Positions 10,622-20,330 of a stretch of DNA of 64,000 nt are shown here, one piece after another (position 1 is the first letter of the stretch; the number at the start of each line of letters is the position of its first letter). Under the pieces are notes generated by a model, which worked only from the letters and a program-made list of their open reading frames with translations, was not told where the DNA came from and ran no database searches. The stretch comes from Chitinophagaceae bacterium (GTDB taxonomy: Bacteria > Bacteroidota > Bacteroidia > Chitinophagales > Chitinophagaceae), in contig JADJFD010000004.1 of assembly GCA_016708765.1 (NCBI GenBank), positions 1 to 64,000 on the forward strand. The letters run 5' to 3'. The position numbers and the translations under genes are program-made.

Positions 10622-11544
10622 TGAGTAGTTCTTCAAACATAATTTATCTTTCACATTCACAAATTGATAAAGTGAAATGGAATAGTTGTATTGATACAGC
10701 AAATAATGGCCGTATCTACGGTAATTCATTTTATCTTGATGCTATGTCAAAAAACTGGGATGCACTAGTTCTAAACGAATATGAAGCGGTAATGCCTTTA
10801 ACCTGGAATAAGAAAATGGGTATTGTGTACTTGTACCAGCCCTTTCTTACCGCACAATTAGGAGTATTTGGCAAAAAGGTTTCTGAGAAAACTATTTCAG
10901 ATTTTATCGAATCAATTCCTTCTTCTTTCCGATATATTGATATTACTTTAAACAAAAGCAATCTTAGCGGCATGCCAACAGGTTTTTCCATCCATCGAAG
11001 TAATTACGTATTGGACCTGAATTTTAGTTATGAATACTTGTATCAGAACTATAAAGAGAATATTCAACGAAATATAAAGAAGGCTTTTCAGCAAGGCTGC
11101 ACTGTTCAAAAAAATATTGATGTTGAAAAAATAATTGAGCTAGCTATTTTACAAATGAAATCGCATGGACATGAATCGAAAGAAAATATAGAACGTTTTA
11201 GAACACTCTATACTGATTTACATAAAAGAAAGATGACCGCCACTTATGGCATAGTTTCAGCAGATAATAGTCTACTTGCTTCTTGTGTTTTCTTTTTCTC
11301 CCATAACAGAGCTTATTATATATTGGTTGGCAATCACCCAGATGGAAAATCATCAGGTGCTTCTCATGCACTAATAGATGCATTTATAAAGGATAATGCT
11401 GGTAAAAATATGGTACTTGATTTTGAAGGTTCTGATATTCCAACACTGGCGTATTTCTACAGTAGCTTTGGTGCTGAGCATGAAATTTATCCTGCAGTAA
11501 AAATTAACCGACTACCTTTTTATCTTAAATGGCTAAAGAAATAA
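10621..11544 (+). CDS. FemAB/GNAT-fold acyltransferase-like protein
   Basis: A 307-residue soluble protein that resembles the GNAT-fold aminoacyl or acetyltransferases of the FemAB / BioF2-like group. Visible features are an N-terminal NSFYLDAMSKNWDALVL segment and a central RNIKKAFQQG region typical of peptidyl-type transferases. A C-terminal acetyltransferase core follows (AYYILVGNHPDGKSSGASHALIDA is its clearest part, about 238-260). Related proteins often lie in cell-envelope or polysaccharide loci, which fits the sugar transferase and peptidase upstream. It starts on the last base of the preceding stop. The donor and acceptor are unknown. It ends one base before the convergent ispD. Confidence 0.6.
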   Translation: MSSSSNIIYLSHSQIDKVKWNSCIDTANNGRIYGNSFYLDAMSKNWDALVLNEYEAVMPLTWNKKMGIVYLYQPFLTAQLGVFGKKVSEKTISDFIESIPSSFRYIDITLNKSNLSGMPTGFSIHRSNYVLDLNFSYEYLYQNYKENIQRNIKKAFQQGCTVQKNIDVEKIIELAILQMKSHGHESKENIERFRTLYTDLHKRKMTATYGIVSADNSLLASCVFFFSHNRAYYILVGNHPDGKSSGASHALIDAFIKDNAGKNMVLDFEGSDIPTLAYFYSSFGAEHEIYPAVKINRLPFYLKWLKK

Positions 11545-11545
11545 T

Positions 11546-12223
11546 TCAGCTTGTACTTCTTTCTTCCAATATTCTCTCAGCAATCAACAAATCAATAGGT
11601 CTTGTAATTTTAATATTGATCTCTTCGCCTGCTACCAACGTAACCTTGATACCGTAAGCTTCTGCTACTGTTGCTTCATCCGTAAACTTATCTTTATAAT
11701 CAATCTGAAATGCTGGTAAGATGATCTTGCTATGAAATGTTTGTGGCGTTTGAATCAATTTTACATTTGTTCTGTCAAATGCTTCATTGCCTTCTTCCGT
11801 TATGATACGGATACTGTCGCTTGATGTAATGGAAGGAATGGCTGTACCCGTTTCAACTGCTTGTTCATAACAACGATGTATTAGCTCTTTAGAAACAAGA
11901 CAACGTACACCATCATGCACAAAAACAATAGCTTCTACTTCAACCAAGGCCAACCCATTTTTAACCGACTGAAAACGGCTATCGCCACCGGCAGCAATCC
12001 GTATCCTGCTTTTATCAAAATATGCATCAATAATTTCCTGACCCATATCTGTGTAATCAAGCGGTAATACTAAAATTATTTGCAAATCAATATATGAATC
12101 AAGAAAAGCTTTCAACGTATAATAGAGGACAGGTTTATTATTCAGCAAGATGAATTGCTTGGGAAGATCGTTCCCCATTCGTATTCCTTTTCCTCCGGCA
12201 ACTATAATTGCATATTTTTTCAT
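11546..12223 (-). CDS. ispD: 2-C-methyl-D-erythritol 4-phosphate cytidylyltransferase
   Basis: IspD joins CTP and methylerythritol 4-phosphate to form CDP-methylerythritol, the third step of the non-mevalonate isoprenoid pathway. The 225-residue length is normal. The N-terminal nucleotide-binding loop reads VAGGKGIRMGNDLPKQF (about residues 8-24). Further motifs are AAGGDSRFQSVKNGL, VFVHDGVRCLV and IQTPQTF. These are characteristic of IspD rather than related nucleotidyltransferases. It stands alone, convergent with the FemAB-like gene and divergent from the cyanophycinase-like gene. Confidence 0.93.
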   Translation of the reverse strand: MKKYAIIVAGGKGIRMGNDLPKQFILLNNKPVLYYTLKAFLDSYIDLQIILVLPLDYTDMGQEIIDAYFDKSRIRIAAGGDSRFQSVKNGLALVEVEAIVFVHDGVRCLVSKELIHRCYEQAVETGTAIPSITSSDSIRIITEEGNEAFDRTNVKLIQTPQTFHSKIILPAFQIDYKDKFTDEATVAEAYGIKVTLVAGEEINIKITRPIDLLIAERILEERSTS

Positions 12224-12311
12224 ACTTTGTAAAAGTAAGCAACAAGACTAATAAAATGGTTTATCAAATATTTGACCCCATTGTTTGCAGTTGGATATAA
12301 AATTAAAAATT

Positions 12312-13160
12312 ATGAAATCAATACTTGTAATTCTTTGTACTTTTTTATTACTTAAATGCCAATTAGTTTTTTGCCAGCAAAAACAAGAAACGGCAACAGG
12401 GAAACTTTTTATTATTGGTGGTGGCGACCGATCAGCAGAACTTATTAAAACCTTAGTTTCAACAGCGCAATTAAATTCAAAAGATTACATCGTAGTATTA
12501 CCAATGTCGGGAGGAGAACCAGACTCATCTTTTCATTATATTAAAATTCAATTGGCGCAGGCATGTAACAACATAATTGCCAATCTTAATTTTACAAAGG
12601 ATAAAATTGATGATAAGCTTTGGATTGATTCGCTAAAAAAATCAAAACTCATATTCATTACTGGGGGACAACAAACTAGGTTTATGGAATCAGTATCAAA
12701 TACTCCAGTTTTTGAGGCAATTCATTTTGCTTATAAACACGGAGCAACTATCGCAGGTACAAGTGCTGGCGCTGCTGTAATGCCTGAATTTATGATTACT
12801 GGAAGCGAATTAACTGATACTGTTTACCGTGCTACATTCAGAAAAGTACACCCTGATAATATTGAATTTACGGCAGGGCTTGGGTTAATAAAATCTGCTA
12901 TAATTGACCAGCATTTTATTATTCGAAGCCGCTATAACCGATTGCTTTCTGCTATTGAAAAATTTCCAACTTACATCTGTATTGGAATAGACGAAGCGAC
13001 CGCAATTATTGTTAATGGCAAAAAAGTTACTGTTACAGGCGAAAGTCAGGTTGTAGTTTTATCTAACCCTAAAAATTTAAAAGTTAAGGACGGATTGATA
13101 AAGATGGATAATCTCAGATTTAGTATCTATACCGCTGGAGATACTTTTAATTTGAAATAA
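12312..13160 (+). CDS. Exported cyanophycinase-like S51 peptidase
   Basis: S51-family serine peptidase related to cyanophycinase, which cleaves multi-L-arginyl-poly-L-aspartate into beta-Asp-Arg dipeptides. I place the start at the ATG at 12312 because it begins a clear signal peptide (MKSILVILCTFLLLKCQLVFC), so the enzyme is likely exported or lipid-anchored. The catalytic serine is Ser151 in AGTSAGAAV. Other marks are LFIIGGGDRS, an ITGGQQTRF loop and the later IDQHFIIRSRYNRLL segment. It faces the isoaspartyl peptidase gene, which would split the dipeptides. Length is 282 residues. It could act on another isopeptide polymer, so the substrate is inferred. Confidence 0.8.
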   Translation: MKSILVILCTFLLLKCQLVFCQQKQETATGKLFIIGGGDRSAELIKTLVSTAQLNSKDYIVVLPMSGGEPDSSFHYIKIQLAQACNNIIANLNFTKDKIDDKLWIDSLKKSKLIFITGGQQTRFMESVSNTPVFEAIHFAYKHGATIAGTSAGAAVMPEFMITGSELTDTVYRATFRKVHPDNIEFTAGLGLIKSAIIDQHFIIRSRYNRLLSAIEKFPTYICIGIDEATAIIVNGKKVTVTGESQVVVLSNPKNLKVKDGLIKMDNLRFSIYTAGDTFNLK

Positions 13161-13183
13161 CTACTGGACAATTTATAAAATCA

Positions 13184-14116
13184 CTATTTATATATGGCAA
13201 TCTTGTCTTGGCCATCGCTTCTCCTTACCCCTCGATACATTCCTTCACTATTAAATACCAACGCTGTGTTTCCTTTCGCATCCACACCAATCATTCCTCC
13301 TTCGCCATCAATTTTCATTAATTTATCATGCACTACTACTTTCATTGCCTCTTCCAACGAAAGTCCCTTGTATTCCATTAAACAGCTTACATCGTAAGCA
13401 GTAACGGCACGGATAAAAGGTTCGCCATGACCGGTACAACTGATTGCACAGGTTTTATTATTAGCATAAGTGCCTGCTCCGATAATAGGGCTATCACCTA
13501 CCCTTCCGTATTGTTTGTTAGTCATTCCACCTGTGCTGGTAGCCGCTGCAATATTTCCATGTATATCCATAGCTGCTGCACCTACAGTTCCAAATTTTTT
13601 ATCTTTAATTACTACGTTATGATCCAATACAACTTCATTGCTTCCTTGCATTTGTTTCCACTGCTCATACCGGAATGCTGAATAAAAATATTCATCTTCT
13701 TCAATTTGCAATCCATGCTCTTTTGCAAATTCCAACGCACCATTTCCATTGAGCATTACATGCTGGCTTTTATTCATAATAGCATGAGCCAACTCCACCG
13801 GATTTCGAACATTTCTGACAGCAGAAACAGCACCAGCCATTAAATTTTTTCCATCCATAATGGAAGCATCCATTTCCTGACTTCCATCTTTCCCGAACAC
13901 AGAACCTTTACCTGCATTGAATAAAATATTATTTTCCAATGAAATAGTAGCTGCAAGCACTGCTTCAACTGCCGTTTTACCTTTTTCCAATAATGCATAC
14001 CCGGCTTTTAAGGCATCTTCTAATCCTTTCCGGTAAGCGGCTTCCAATTCATTTGTCAAATCTTTTTTCAGAATTGTACCGGCTCCGCCATGAATCACTA
14101 ATGTATAAGTTGACAT
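13184..14116 (-). CDS. Isoaspartyl peptidase / type-2 L-asparaginase (Ntn hydrolase)
   Basis: Plant-type asparaginase / isoaspartyl dipeptidase of the Ntn-hydrolase family. It hydrolyses beta-aspartyl dipeptides, including beta-Asp-Arg released from cyanophycin, and also L-asparagine. The 310-residue precursor should cut itself before Thr177 in KKFGTVGAAAMD, which becomes the nucleophile. Downstream GGMTNKQYGRVGDSP and the GTGHGE-like CTGHGEPFIRA segment match substrate-binding loops. There is no signal peptide. The gene is 16 bases after the sugar kinase gene, so they may be one transcript. Two cyanophycinases and a CphA elsewhere in the window suggest a role in cyanophycin use. Confidence 0.88.
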   Translation of the reverse strand: MSTYTLVIHGGAGTILKKDLTNELEAAYRKGLEDALKAGYALLEKGKTAVEAVLAATISLENNILFNAGKGSVFGKDGSQEMDASIMDGKNLMAGAVSAVRNVRNPVELAHAIMNKSQHVMLNGNGALEFAKEHGLQIEEDEYFYSAFRYEQWKQMQGSNEVVLDHNVVIKDKKFGTVGAAAMDIHGNIAAATSTGGMTNKQYGRVGDSPIIGAGTYANNKTCAISCTGHGEPFIRAVTAYDVSCLMEYKGLSLEEAMKVVVHDKLMKIDGEGGMIGVDAKGNTALVFNSEGMYRGVRRSDGQDKIAIYK

Positions 14117-14132
14117 AAAATTATTTAAATAT

Positions 14133-15122
14133 TTATTTCAACAAGAGTTCGCATTCCTTTAATAACTTCTCTTTGTTAATAGGGACTGTGCCAACTTCTT
14201 CACAAACCAATCCTCCAGCAATATTCGCCATTTCAGCCATCAGTTGAATATCCTTCGTAGCAGCATATACTATCGAAGCAACAGCAATCACTGTATCGCC
14301 TGCACCTGATACATCGGAAACATTACGGATATGTGATGGTATGATTGCGGACTTATTTTCCTGTTGATAATAAACTCCTTTTTCAGATAATGTGATAAAA
14401 GATATTTTATGACCTAGATTGTCGACTAATTCTTTATGAATATTTTTCAATAACGGTTCATTCACATCTTCAAATAACATATTTAACCCATCCTTTACTT
14501 CTTTCAGGTTAGGCTTAAAAATATCTACATTTTTATAGGAAAAGAAATTCTTTCGCTTTGGATCAACAGCTGTAACTACACCTGCTTTTTGACAAGCAGC
14601 AATTACTTTCTGAATCAAATTTTCTGTAAGTACGCCTTTATTATAATCTTCGAAAATAATTACATCTGGTTTCTCTGACTTAATAAAAGATTGTACTTTT
14701 TCTAGTAAAGCATTTTCATCTTTACTGTTAAGGTCATCTGTTAACTCCGAATCAATGCGCATCATTTGCTGATTACGACTAATAATTCTAGTTTTGCTTG
14801 TTGTAATTCTTTCGTCACTTTTAAGTAAAAAAGAAGTATTTATTTTCTCATCTTTCAAAAGATGTATTAATCGTTCGCTTTCTTCATCATTACCACATAT
14901 TGAAAGGATTGCTACATCTGCGCCTAACGACCGGCAGTTTAAGGCAACATTTCCGGCTCCACCTATTCTATACTCCTTATGATGTAGTACTACAACCGGA
15001 ACAGGAGCTTCCGGTGAAATACGTTCAACTTTCCCCCACATATAGTTATCGAGCATTAAATCTCCAAGTACTCCAACTTTTATTGAAGCTAAAGAGTCAA
15101 AAAGCTTTTTGAAATCTGTCAT
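14133..15122 (-). CDS. rfaE1: PfkB-family kinase, D-glycero-beta-D-manno-heptose-7-phosphate kinase-like
   Basis: A 329-residue ribokinase/PfkB-family kinase that best fits the kinase half of HldE (RfaE domain I). That enzyme phosphorylates heptose 7-phosphate at C1 for LPS-core precursor synthesis. Signature stretches are VLGDLMLDNYMWGKVERISPE (about 18-38), RIGGAGNVALNCRSLGAD and the ATP/anion-hole motif DVSGAGDTVIA near 268-278. The cytidylyltransferase half is absent, so this is a stand-alone kinase. No other heptose genes are in the window. It begins the minus-strand pair with the isoaspartyl peptidase. Confidence 0.75.
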   Translation of the reverse strand: MTDFKKLFDSLASIKVGVLGDLMLDNYMWGKVERISPEAPVPVVVLHHKEYRIGGAGNVALNCRSLGADVAILSICGNDEESERLIHLLKDEKINTSFLLKSDERITTSKTRIISRNQQMMRIDSELTDDLNSKDENALLEKVQSFIKSEKPDVIIFEDYNKGVLTENLIQKVIAACQKAGVVTAVDPKRKNFFSYKNVDIFKPNLKEVKDGLNMLFEDVNEPLLKNIHKELVDNLGHKISFITLSEKGVYYQQENKSAIIPSHIRNVSDVSGAGDTVIAVASIVYAATKDIQLMAEMANIAGGLVCEEVGTVPINKEKLLKECELLLK

Positions 15123-15162
15123 ACCCCAAAATAAAGAATAATTCCTTGTAGTATAGACAAAA

Positions 15163-15195
15163 AAAATCCTTTTGTATGCAAAAGGATTTTTCTCT
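15163..15195 (-). terminator. Hairpin terminator after the OmpH-like gene
   Basis: A 12-bp perfect stem (AAAATCCTTTTG at 15163-15174 with CAAAAGGATTTT at 15179-15190) and a 4-nt loop lie just beyond the stop of the minus-strand OmpH-like gene. On the minus strand the stem runs into a T-rich tract. Confidence 0.7.
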
Positions 15196-15211
15196 TATAT
15201 TATTAAGTTTA

Positions 15212-15820
15212 TCAGTTCTTTTTTGCTGGCTTATATTTTTCGTTCAACCCATTTACCAACTCCTTAGTGATGTTAAACGCTGTGTCCTTATAAAAGAATA
15301 ACCCTTGCTCATAAGAAACAATGTAGTTGTATCCATAATTTCTATTGAACTCTTTACAATAGTCTTCAATCTTTATTTTAATATCTGTTTCCTTACGAGT
15401 CCTTAAATCAAAATAATCTTGATCAAGTTGCTGCTTTCTCGCCTTCATCTGATCATTCATTTTTTCTAATTCTTGACTGGCTTTCTGAGAATCTATCTCG
15501 GATAATGTACCTGCCTGTGCTTGGTTTTGATAATAAATATATTTATCCTGAATATTCTTGCTCAATCTTTCCAATTCAGAAGCTACGTCCTGCTCCTTTT
15601 TGCTAAGCTCCGATTTTACTTCCTTCACCATCTCGAAATTAGCGGCAACTGAATCCATTTCGAAATATGCCACCTTAAATTGTTGGCGTCCCGAAGAATC
15701 TATTGCATCAGTATTATTATGTTTTGTCGATTTAGAATTCTTCGATCCAAAACTAATAACAAGAAGATAACCGGCCACAAGGCTCAGTAACACATTCCAT
15801 ATCAACATTCCATTTTTCAT
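15212..15820 (-). CDS. OmpH/Skp-like periplasmic chaperone
   Basis: A 202-residue OmpH/Skp family protein. Such proteins bind unfolded outer-membrane proteins in the periplasm. It has an N-terminal hydrophobic segment (about residues 5-24) that may act as an uncleaved anchor. An OmpH core follows, starting FKVAYFEMDSVAANFEMVKEV, then a long charged coiled coil (about 70-145) and the terminal KYIVSYEQGLFFYKD-like strand. The gene stands alone, bounded by a terminator downstream and the rpoC terminator upstream. Confidence 0.8.
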   Translation of the reverse strand: MKNGMLIWNVLLSLVAGYLLVISFGSKNSKSTKHNNTDAIDSSGRQQFKVAYFEMDSVAANFEMVKEVKSELSKKEQDVASELERLSKNIQDKYIYYQNQAQAGTLSEIDSQKASQELEKMNDQMKARKQQLDQDYFDLRTRKETDIKIKIEDYCKEFNRNYGYNYIVSYEQGLFFYKDTAFNITKELVNGLNEKYKPAKKN

Positions 15821-15861
15821 TCAACTTTCTTTAATTACAAAACTACGCATCCAACAGCGGG

Positions 15862-15869
15862 CAAATATA
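15862..15869 (-). promoter_or_regulatory. Candidate -7 box for the OmpH-like gene
   Basis: On the minus strand 15869-15862 reads TATATTTG, fitting TAnnTTTG, about 40 bases before the start at 15820. No TTG lies at the expected -33 spacing. Confidence 0.35.
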
Positions 15870-15914
15870 AGAAATCAATTTACTTTATGATACCCTTAAC
15901 AGCTTTGACATTGC

Positions 15915-15943
15915 GTAAAAAAGGAGTAAGAAAATCTTACTCC
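15915..15943 (-). terminator. rpoC terminator
   Basis: Minus-strand stem GGAGTAAG / CTTACTCC (15936-15943 with 15923-15930), loop ATTTT, then a run of T (forward 15917-15922 are A). It lies just after the rpoC stop and ends the rpoB-rpoC transcript. Confidence 0.8.
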
Positions 15944-15971
15944 TGTATTCGTTTTAATTAACTAATCTTAA

Positions 15972-18900
15972 TTATTCTTCCTCATCAAATGCCATCGCTT
16001 CACGACTAGTTTGCAGCAATTCATACTCTTCCTTGCTACCAACAATCATGTTTTCAAAATCTCTAAGTCCAGAACCTGCCGGTATAGGATGGCCTGTAAT
16101 TACATTCTCTTTCAATCCAAGCATATCATCCGTTTTACCATTGATGGCTGCTGAAGACAATACTTTGGTTGTCTCCTGGAATGATGCTGCAGAAATCCAG
16201 CTCGGCACACCTAACGATGCTTTTGTAATACCCAACAAAGTTGGAGAAGATGTAGCTGGCTTGGCATCACGGAACTCAACAGGTGTTTTGTCATTACGAC
16301 GAAGTATTGAATTCTCTTCTCTTACTTCACGAAGAGAAACAATCTGACCTGCACGAAGCTTAGTGCTATCACCAATCTCAGTTACAATTTTCTTATCGTA
16401 GATGTAATCATTCTCTTCGATGAAATCAAACTTATCAGTTAAGTCATCCTCCAAGAATCTTGTATCTCCTGGATCAACGATGTTGACTTTACGCATCATC
16501 TGACGAACGATACATTCAATATGCTTGTCATTGATCTTCACACCTTGTAAGCGATATACTTCCTGAATCTCGTTTACAACATACTCTTGTACTGCAAACG
16601 GACCTTTAATAGAAAGAATATCAAAAGGAGCAATCTGACCATCACTTAATGGCACACCTGCTTTTACAAAGTCACCATCTTGTGCAAGAATTTGTCTCGT
16701 TAATGGAACCAGATATTTCTTTTGCACACCATCTTTTGCTTCAATGATGATTTCACGGTTACCTCTTTTAATAGTTCCCATCACAACAACACCATCAATT
16801 TCAGAAACAACAGCTGGGTTGCTTGGGTTTCTTGCTTCAAATAATTCAGTTACTCGAGGAAGACCTCCAGTGATATCACGAAGCTTACAAAGAATTCTCG
16901 GAATCTTCACCAACACTTGTCCGGCTTTCACTTCGGATCCTTCTTCTTTAATAATATGGCTACCAGTTGGAAGGTTATAGATTTTTTTATCTTTTCCTTC
17001 TACAATGATAGATGGTATCTTAGTTTTATCTCTGGTTTCAATTACCACTTTTTCACGGTGACCTGTTTGCTCATCCGCTTCTTCCCTATAGGTAACACCT
17101 TCAATTACATTATCAAAATTCAACGTACCATTAATCTCAGCCATGATAACGTTGTTATATGGATCCCATGTACAAATCGTATCGCCTTTTTTCACTTTCT
17201 GGCCATCTTTTACAAATAAAGTAGAACCATAAGGAATGTGTGCAGTATTTAATAAACGATCTGTTTCAACATCAATATTTCTGATCTCACCAGTTCTTCC
17301 AACTACCACCTGAGCTTTATTACCTTCTGCGTTTTCAACATTTACAGTACGTAAACCATCAAATTGAACAGTACCGTCAAACTTCGCATACAATGATGAA
17401 TCTACAGCTGCAGATCCTGCCACACCACCTACGTGGAATGTACGAAGTGTTAACTGAGTACCAGGCTCTCCAATGGACTGAGCTGCGATGATACCAACTG
17501 CATCACCTTTCTGTGCAGTGTTTCCTGATGCAAGGTTTTTACCATAACATTTAACACAAACACCTCTCTTACTTTCGCAAGTAAGTACAGAACGGATTTC
17601 TACAGTTTCAATTCCAGCCTCTTCAATCTTCTTAGAAATATCCTGCGTAATTTGATCACCAGCTTCTACCAATACTGCTTCGCTTACAGGGTCTAATACA
17701 TCATGTAAAGATGTACGGCCCGAAATCCTGTCATTCAATGGCTCGATGATATCTTCATTATCTTTTAATGCAGATGTTGCAATACCACGGAGCGTACCAC
17801 AGTCTTCTTCCATGATGACCATATCCTGAGATACGTCAACTAAACGACGAGTAAGGTAACCTGCATCGGCTGTTTTAAGGGCCGTATCTGCAAGACCTTT
17901 TCTAGCACCGTGAGTAGAGATGAAGTAATCCAATACGTTCAATCCGCCTTTAAAGTTGGAAAGAATCGGATTCTCAATGATCTCTGAACCGGTAGAACCA
18001 GATTTCCTTGGCTTAGCCATCAATCCCCTGATACCAGCCAACTGTTTGATCTGCTGCTTAGAACCTCTTGCTCCAGAATCAAGCATCATGTACAAAGAAT
18101 TAAATCCTTGCTTATCTGCACTCAATTCACGGATCAATGTTTCAGTAATTCTCGTATCCACACGGCTCCAGATATCTACGATCTGATTATATCTCTCATT
18201 GTTTGTTATAAGACCCATGTTATAGCTTTCCCAAACCTCATCCACTTCAAGTTTTGCATTCGCCAGCAATTCTTCTTTTACATCGGGAATGATTAGATCA
18301 TTAATACTAAAGGAAAGTCCACCTTGGAAGGCAGTACGGAATCCTAATGTCTTAATATCATCAAGGAACTTCGCTGTTTTTGGAACGTTGGTAATATTGA
18401 TAATATCCCCAATGATCTCACGAAGATTCTTTTTAGTCAACAAAGCATTTACAAATCCAACTTCTGCAGGTACATGTTGGTTGAAAATAACACGGCCAAC
18501 AGTTGTTTCGATTAATTTATGCTCCAGCAAACCATCCGAATTCCGGATATTAACTTTCACTTTTATCCATGCATGCATATCAATCACACCTTCGTTATAT
18601 GCAATGATTACTTCTTCATTAGAATAAAACGCTTTACCTTCTCCACGAACTATTTGATCACTATCTGTTCTTCTTCCTTTCGTAATATAATACAGACCCA
18701 ATACCATGTCCTGAGAAGGAAGGGTAATTGGCGTACCATTCTGTGGATTTAAAATGTTATGTGATGCAAGCATCAGTAATTGTGCTTCCAATACAGCAGC
18801 ATGACTCAATGGTACATGCACCGCCATCTGGTCACCGTCAAAATCGGCGTTGAAGGCAGTTGTTACCAATGGGTGAAGTTGTATTGCTTTTCCTTCAATC

Positions 18901-20264
18901 AACTTTGGCTGGAATGCCTGGATCGATAAACGGTGAAGCGTTGGGGCACGGTTCAACATGATTGGATGCCCTTTTAAAATATTTTCTAAGATATCCCAAA
19001 CCACAGCTTCCTTCTTGTCAACAAGTTTCCTTGCAGACTTCACTGTTTTTACAATACCTCTTTCAATTAATTTACGGATGATAAATGGCTTGAAAAGTTC
19101 GGCAGCCATATCTTTTGGTAAACCACACTCGTGCAATTTCAATTCAGGACCTACAACGATAACAGAACGACCAGAATAGTCAACCCTTTTACCCAATAAA
19201 TTCTGACGGAAACGACCTTGCTTACCTTTTAATACATCACTCAAAGATTTCAATGCCCTTCCTCCTTCTGCTTTTACAGCGTTTGATTTACGGCTGTTAT
19301 CAAACAATGAGTCAACTGCTTCCTGCAACATCCTTTTTTCATTTCGAAGGATAACTTCAGGTGCTTTGATTTCTAACAATCTTTTCAAACGATTATTACG
19401 GATAATAACACGACGATAAAGATCATTCAAATCAGAAGATGCAAAACGACCACCATCCAAAGGAACTAATGGACGTAATTCTGGTGGTATAACAGGAATG
19501 TATTGCATAACCATCCACTCAGGACGGTTATTGATCCTAGTATTTGCATCACGGAAAGCCTCCACCACACTCAAACGCTTCAAGGCATCAGCCTTTCTTT
19601 GCTGAGATGTTTCGTTAGCAGCAGCATTACGTAAATCAAATGATAACTGATCCAAATCGATACGCTGTAACATATCATGCACAGCTTCTGCACCCATCTT
19701 AGCGATGAACTTATTCGGATCATCATCAGGTAGGTACTGATTATCCTTTGGTAAAGTATCAAGTATATCTAAATATTCTTCTTCTGTCAACAGATCACCA
19801 GGATTTTGTCCTTTGTCTGCACGGACACCTGATTGAATTACCACAAAACGTTCGTAGTAAACAATCGTTTCTAATTTCTTAGAACTTACACCAAGCAGGT
19901 AACCAATCTTGTTTGGTAATGATTTAAAGTACCAAATATGTACAACAGGTACTACCAATTTGATATGACCCATTCTTTCTCTACGTACTTTCTTCTCTGT
20001 TACTTCCACACCGCAACGGTCACAAACGATTCCTTTATAACGGATACGTTTGTACTTTCCACAAGCACATTCGTAATCCTTTACTGGACCGAAAATTCTT
20101 TCGCAGAATAAACCATCTCTTTCAGGCTTATACGTACGATAGTTGATCGTTTCAGGCTTCAAGATTTCGCCGTAAGATCTTTCTAAGATATTATCAGGCG
20201 ATGCAAGACCGATTGTGATCTTTGAAAAAGCCGCTTTGGGACGATTTTCTTTTCTCATTGACAT
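15972..20264 (-). CDS. rpoC: DNA-directed RNA polymerase subunit beta'
   Basis: Beta' subunit of RNA polymerase, 1430 residues, full length for Bacteroidota. The N-terminal zinc ribbon uses Cys66, Cys68, Cys81 and Cys84 (CACGK ... CDRCG). The catalytic magnesium loop NADFDGDQM is near residue 460, and a second zinc site lies in CESKRGVCVKCYG. The trigger-loop region GEPGTQLTLRTFHVGG is intact. It follows rpoB by 66 bases on the same strand and ends at a terminator. No frameshift is seen over 4.3 kb. Confidence 0.98.
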   Translation of the reverse strand: MSMRKENRPKAAFSKITIGLASPDNILERSYGEILKPETINYRTYKPERDGLFCERIFGPVKDYECACGKYKRIRYKGIVCDRCGVEVTEKKVRRERMGHIKLVVPVVHIWYFKSLPNKIGYLLGVSSKKLETIVYYERFVVIQSGVRADKGQNPGDLLTEEEYLDILDTLPKDNQYLPDDDPNKFIAKMGAEAVHDMLQRIDLDQLSFDLRNAAANETSQQRKADALKRLSVVEAFRDANTRINNRPEWMVMQYIPVIPPELRPLVPLDGGRFASSDLNDLYRRVIIRNNRLKRLLEIKAPEVILRNEKRMLQEAVDSLFDNSRKSNAVKAEGGRALKSLSDVLKGKQGRFRQNLLGKRVDYSGRSVIVVGPELKLHECGLPKDMAAELFKPFIIRKLIERGIVKTVKSARKLVDKKEAVVWDILENILKGHPIMLNRAPTLHRLSIQAFQPKLIEGKAIQLHPLVTTAFNADFDGDQMAVHVPLSHAAVLEAQLLMLASHNILNPQNGTPITLPSQDMVLGLYYITKGRRTDSDQIVRGEGKAFYSNEEVIIAYNEGVIDMHAWIKVKVNIRNSDGLLEHKLIETTVGRVIFNQHVPAEVGFVNALLTKKNLREIIGDIINITNVPKTAKFLDDIKTLGFRTAFQGGLSFSINDLIIPDVKEELLANAKLEVDEVWESYNMGLITNNERYNQIVDIWSRVDTRITETLIRELSADKQGFNSLYMMLDSGARGSKQQIKQLAGIRGLMAKPRKSGSTGSEIIENPILSNFKGGLNVLDYFISTHGARKGLADTALKTADAGYLTRRLVDVSQDMVIMEEDCGTLRGIATSALKDNEDIIEPLNDRISGRTSLHDVLDPVSEAVLVEAGDQITQDISKKIEEAGIETVEIRSVLTCESKRGVCVKCYGKNLASGNTAQKGDAVGIIAAQSIGEPGTQLTLRTFHVGGVAGSAAVDSSLYAKFDGTVQFDGLRTVNVENAEGNKAQVVVGRTGEIRNIDVETDRLLNTAHIPYGSTLFVKDGQKVKKGDTICTWDPYNNVIMAEINGTLNFDNVIEGVTYREEADEQTGHREKVVIETRDKTKIPSIIVEGKDKKIYNLPTGSHIIKEEGSEVKAGQVLVKIPRILCKLRDITGGLPRVTELFEARNPSNPAVVSEIDGVVVMGTIKRGNREIIIEAKDGVQKKYLVPLTRQILAQDGDFVKAGVPLSDGQIAPFDILSIKGPFAVQEYVVNEIQEVYRLQGVKINDKHIECIVRQMMRKVNIVDPGDTRFLEDDLTDKFDFIEENDYIYDKKIVTEIGDSTKLRAGQIVSLREVREENSILRRNDKTPVEFRDAKPATSSPTLLGITKASLGVPSWISAASFQETTKVLSSAAINGKTDDMLGLKENVITGHPIPAGSGLRDFENMIVGSKEEYELLQTSREAMAFDEEE

Positions 20265-20330
20265 ATTCTTGTTTCTAATTTCTTGTATAAAATTTTGTTC
20301 CAGTCAAATCACCACCTAAGGTGCGAAGTT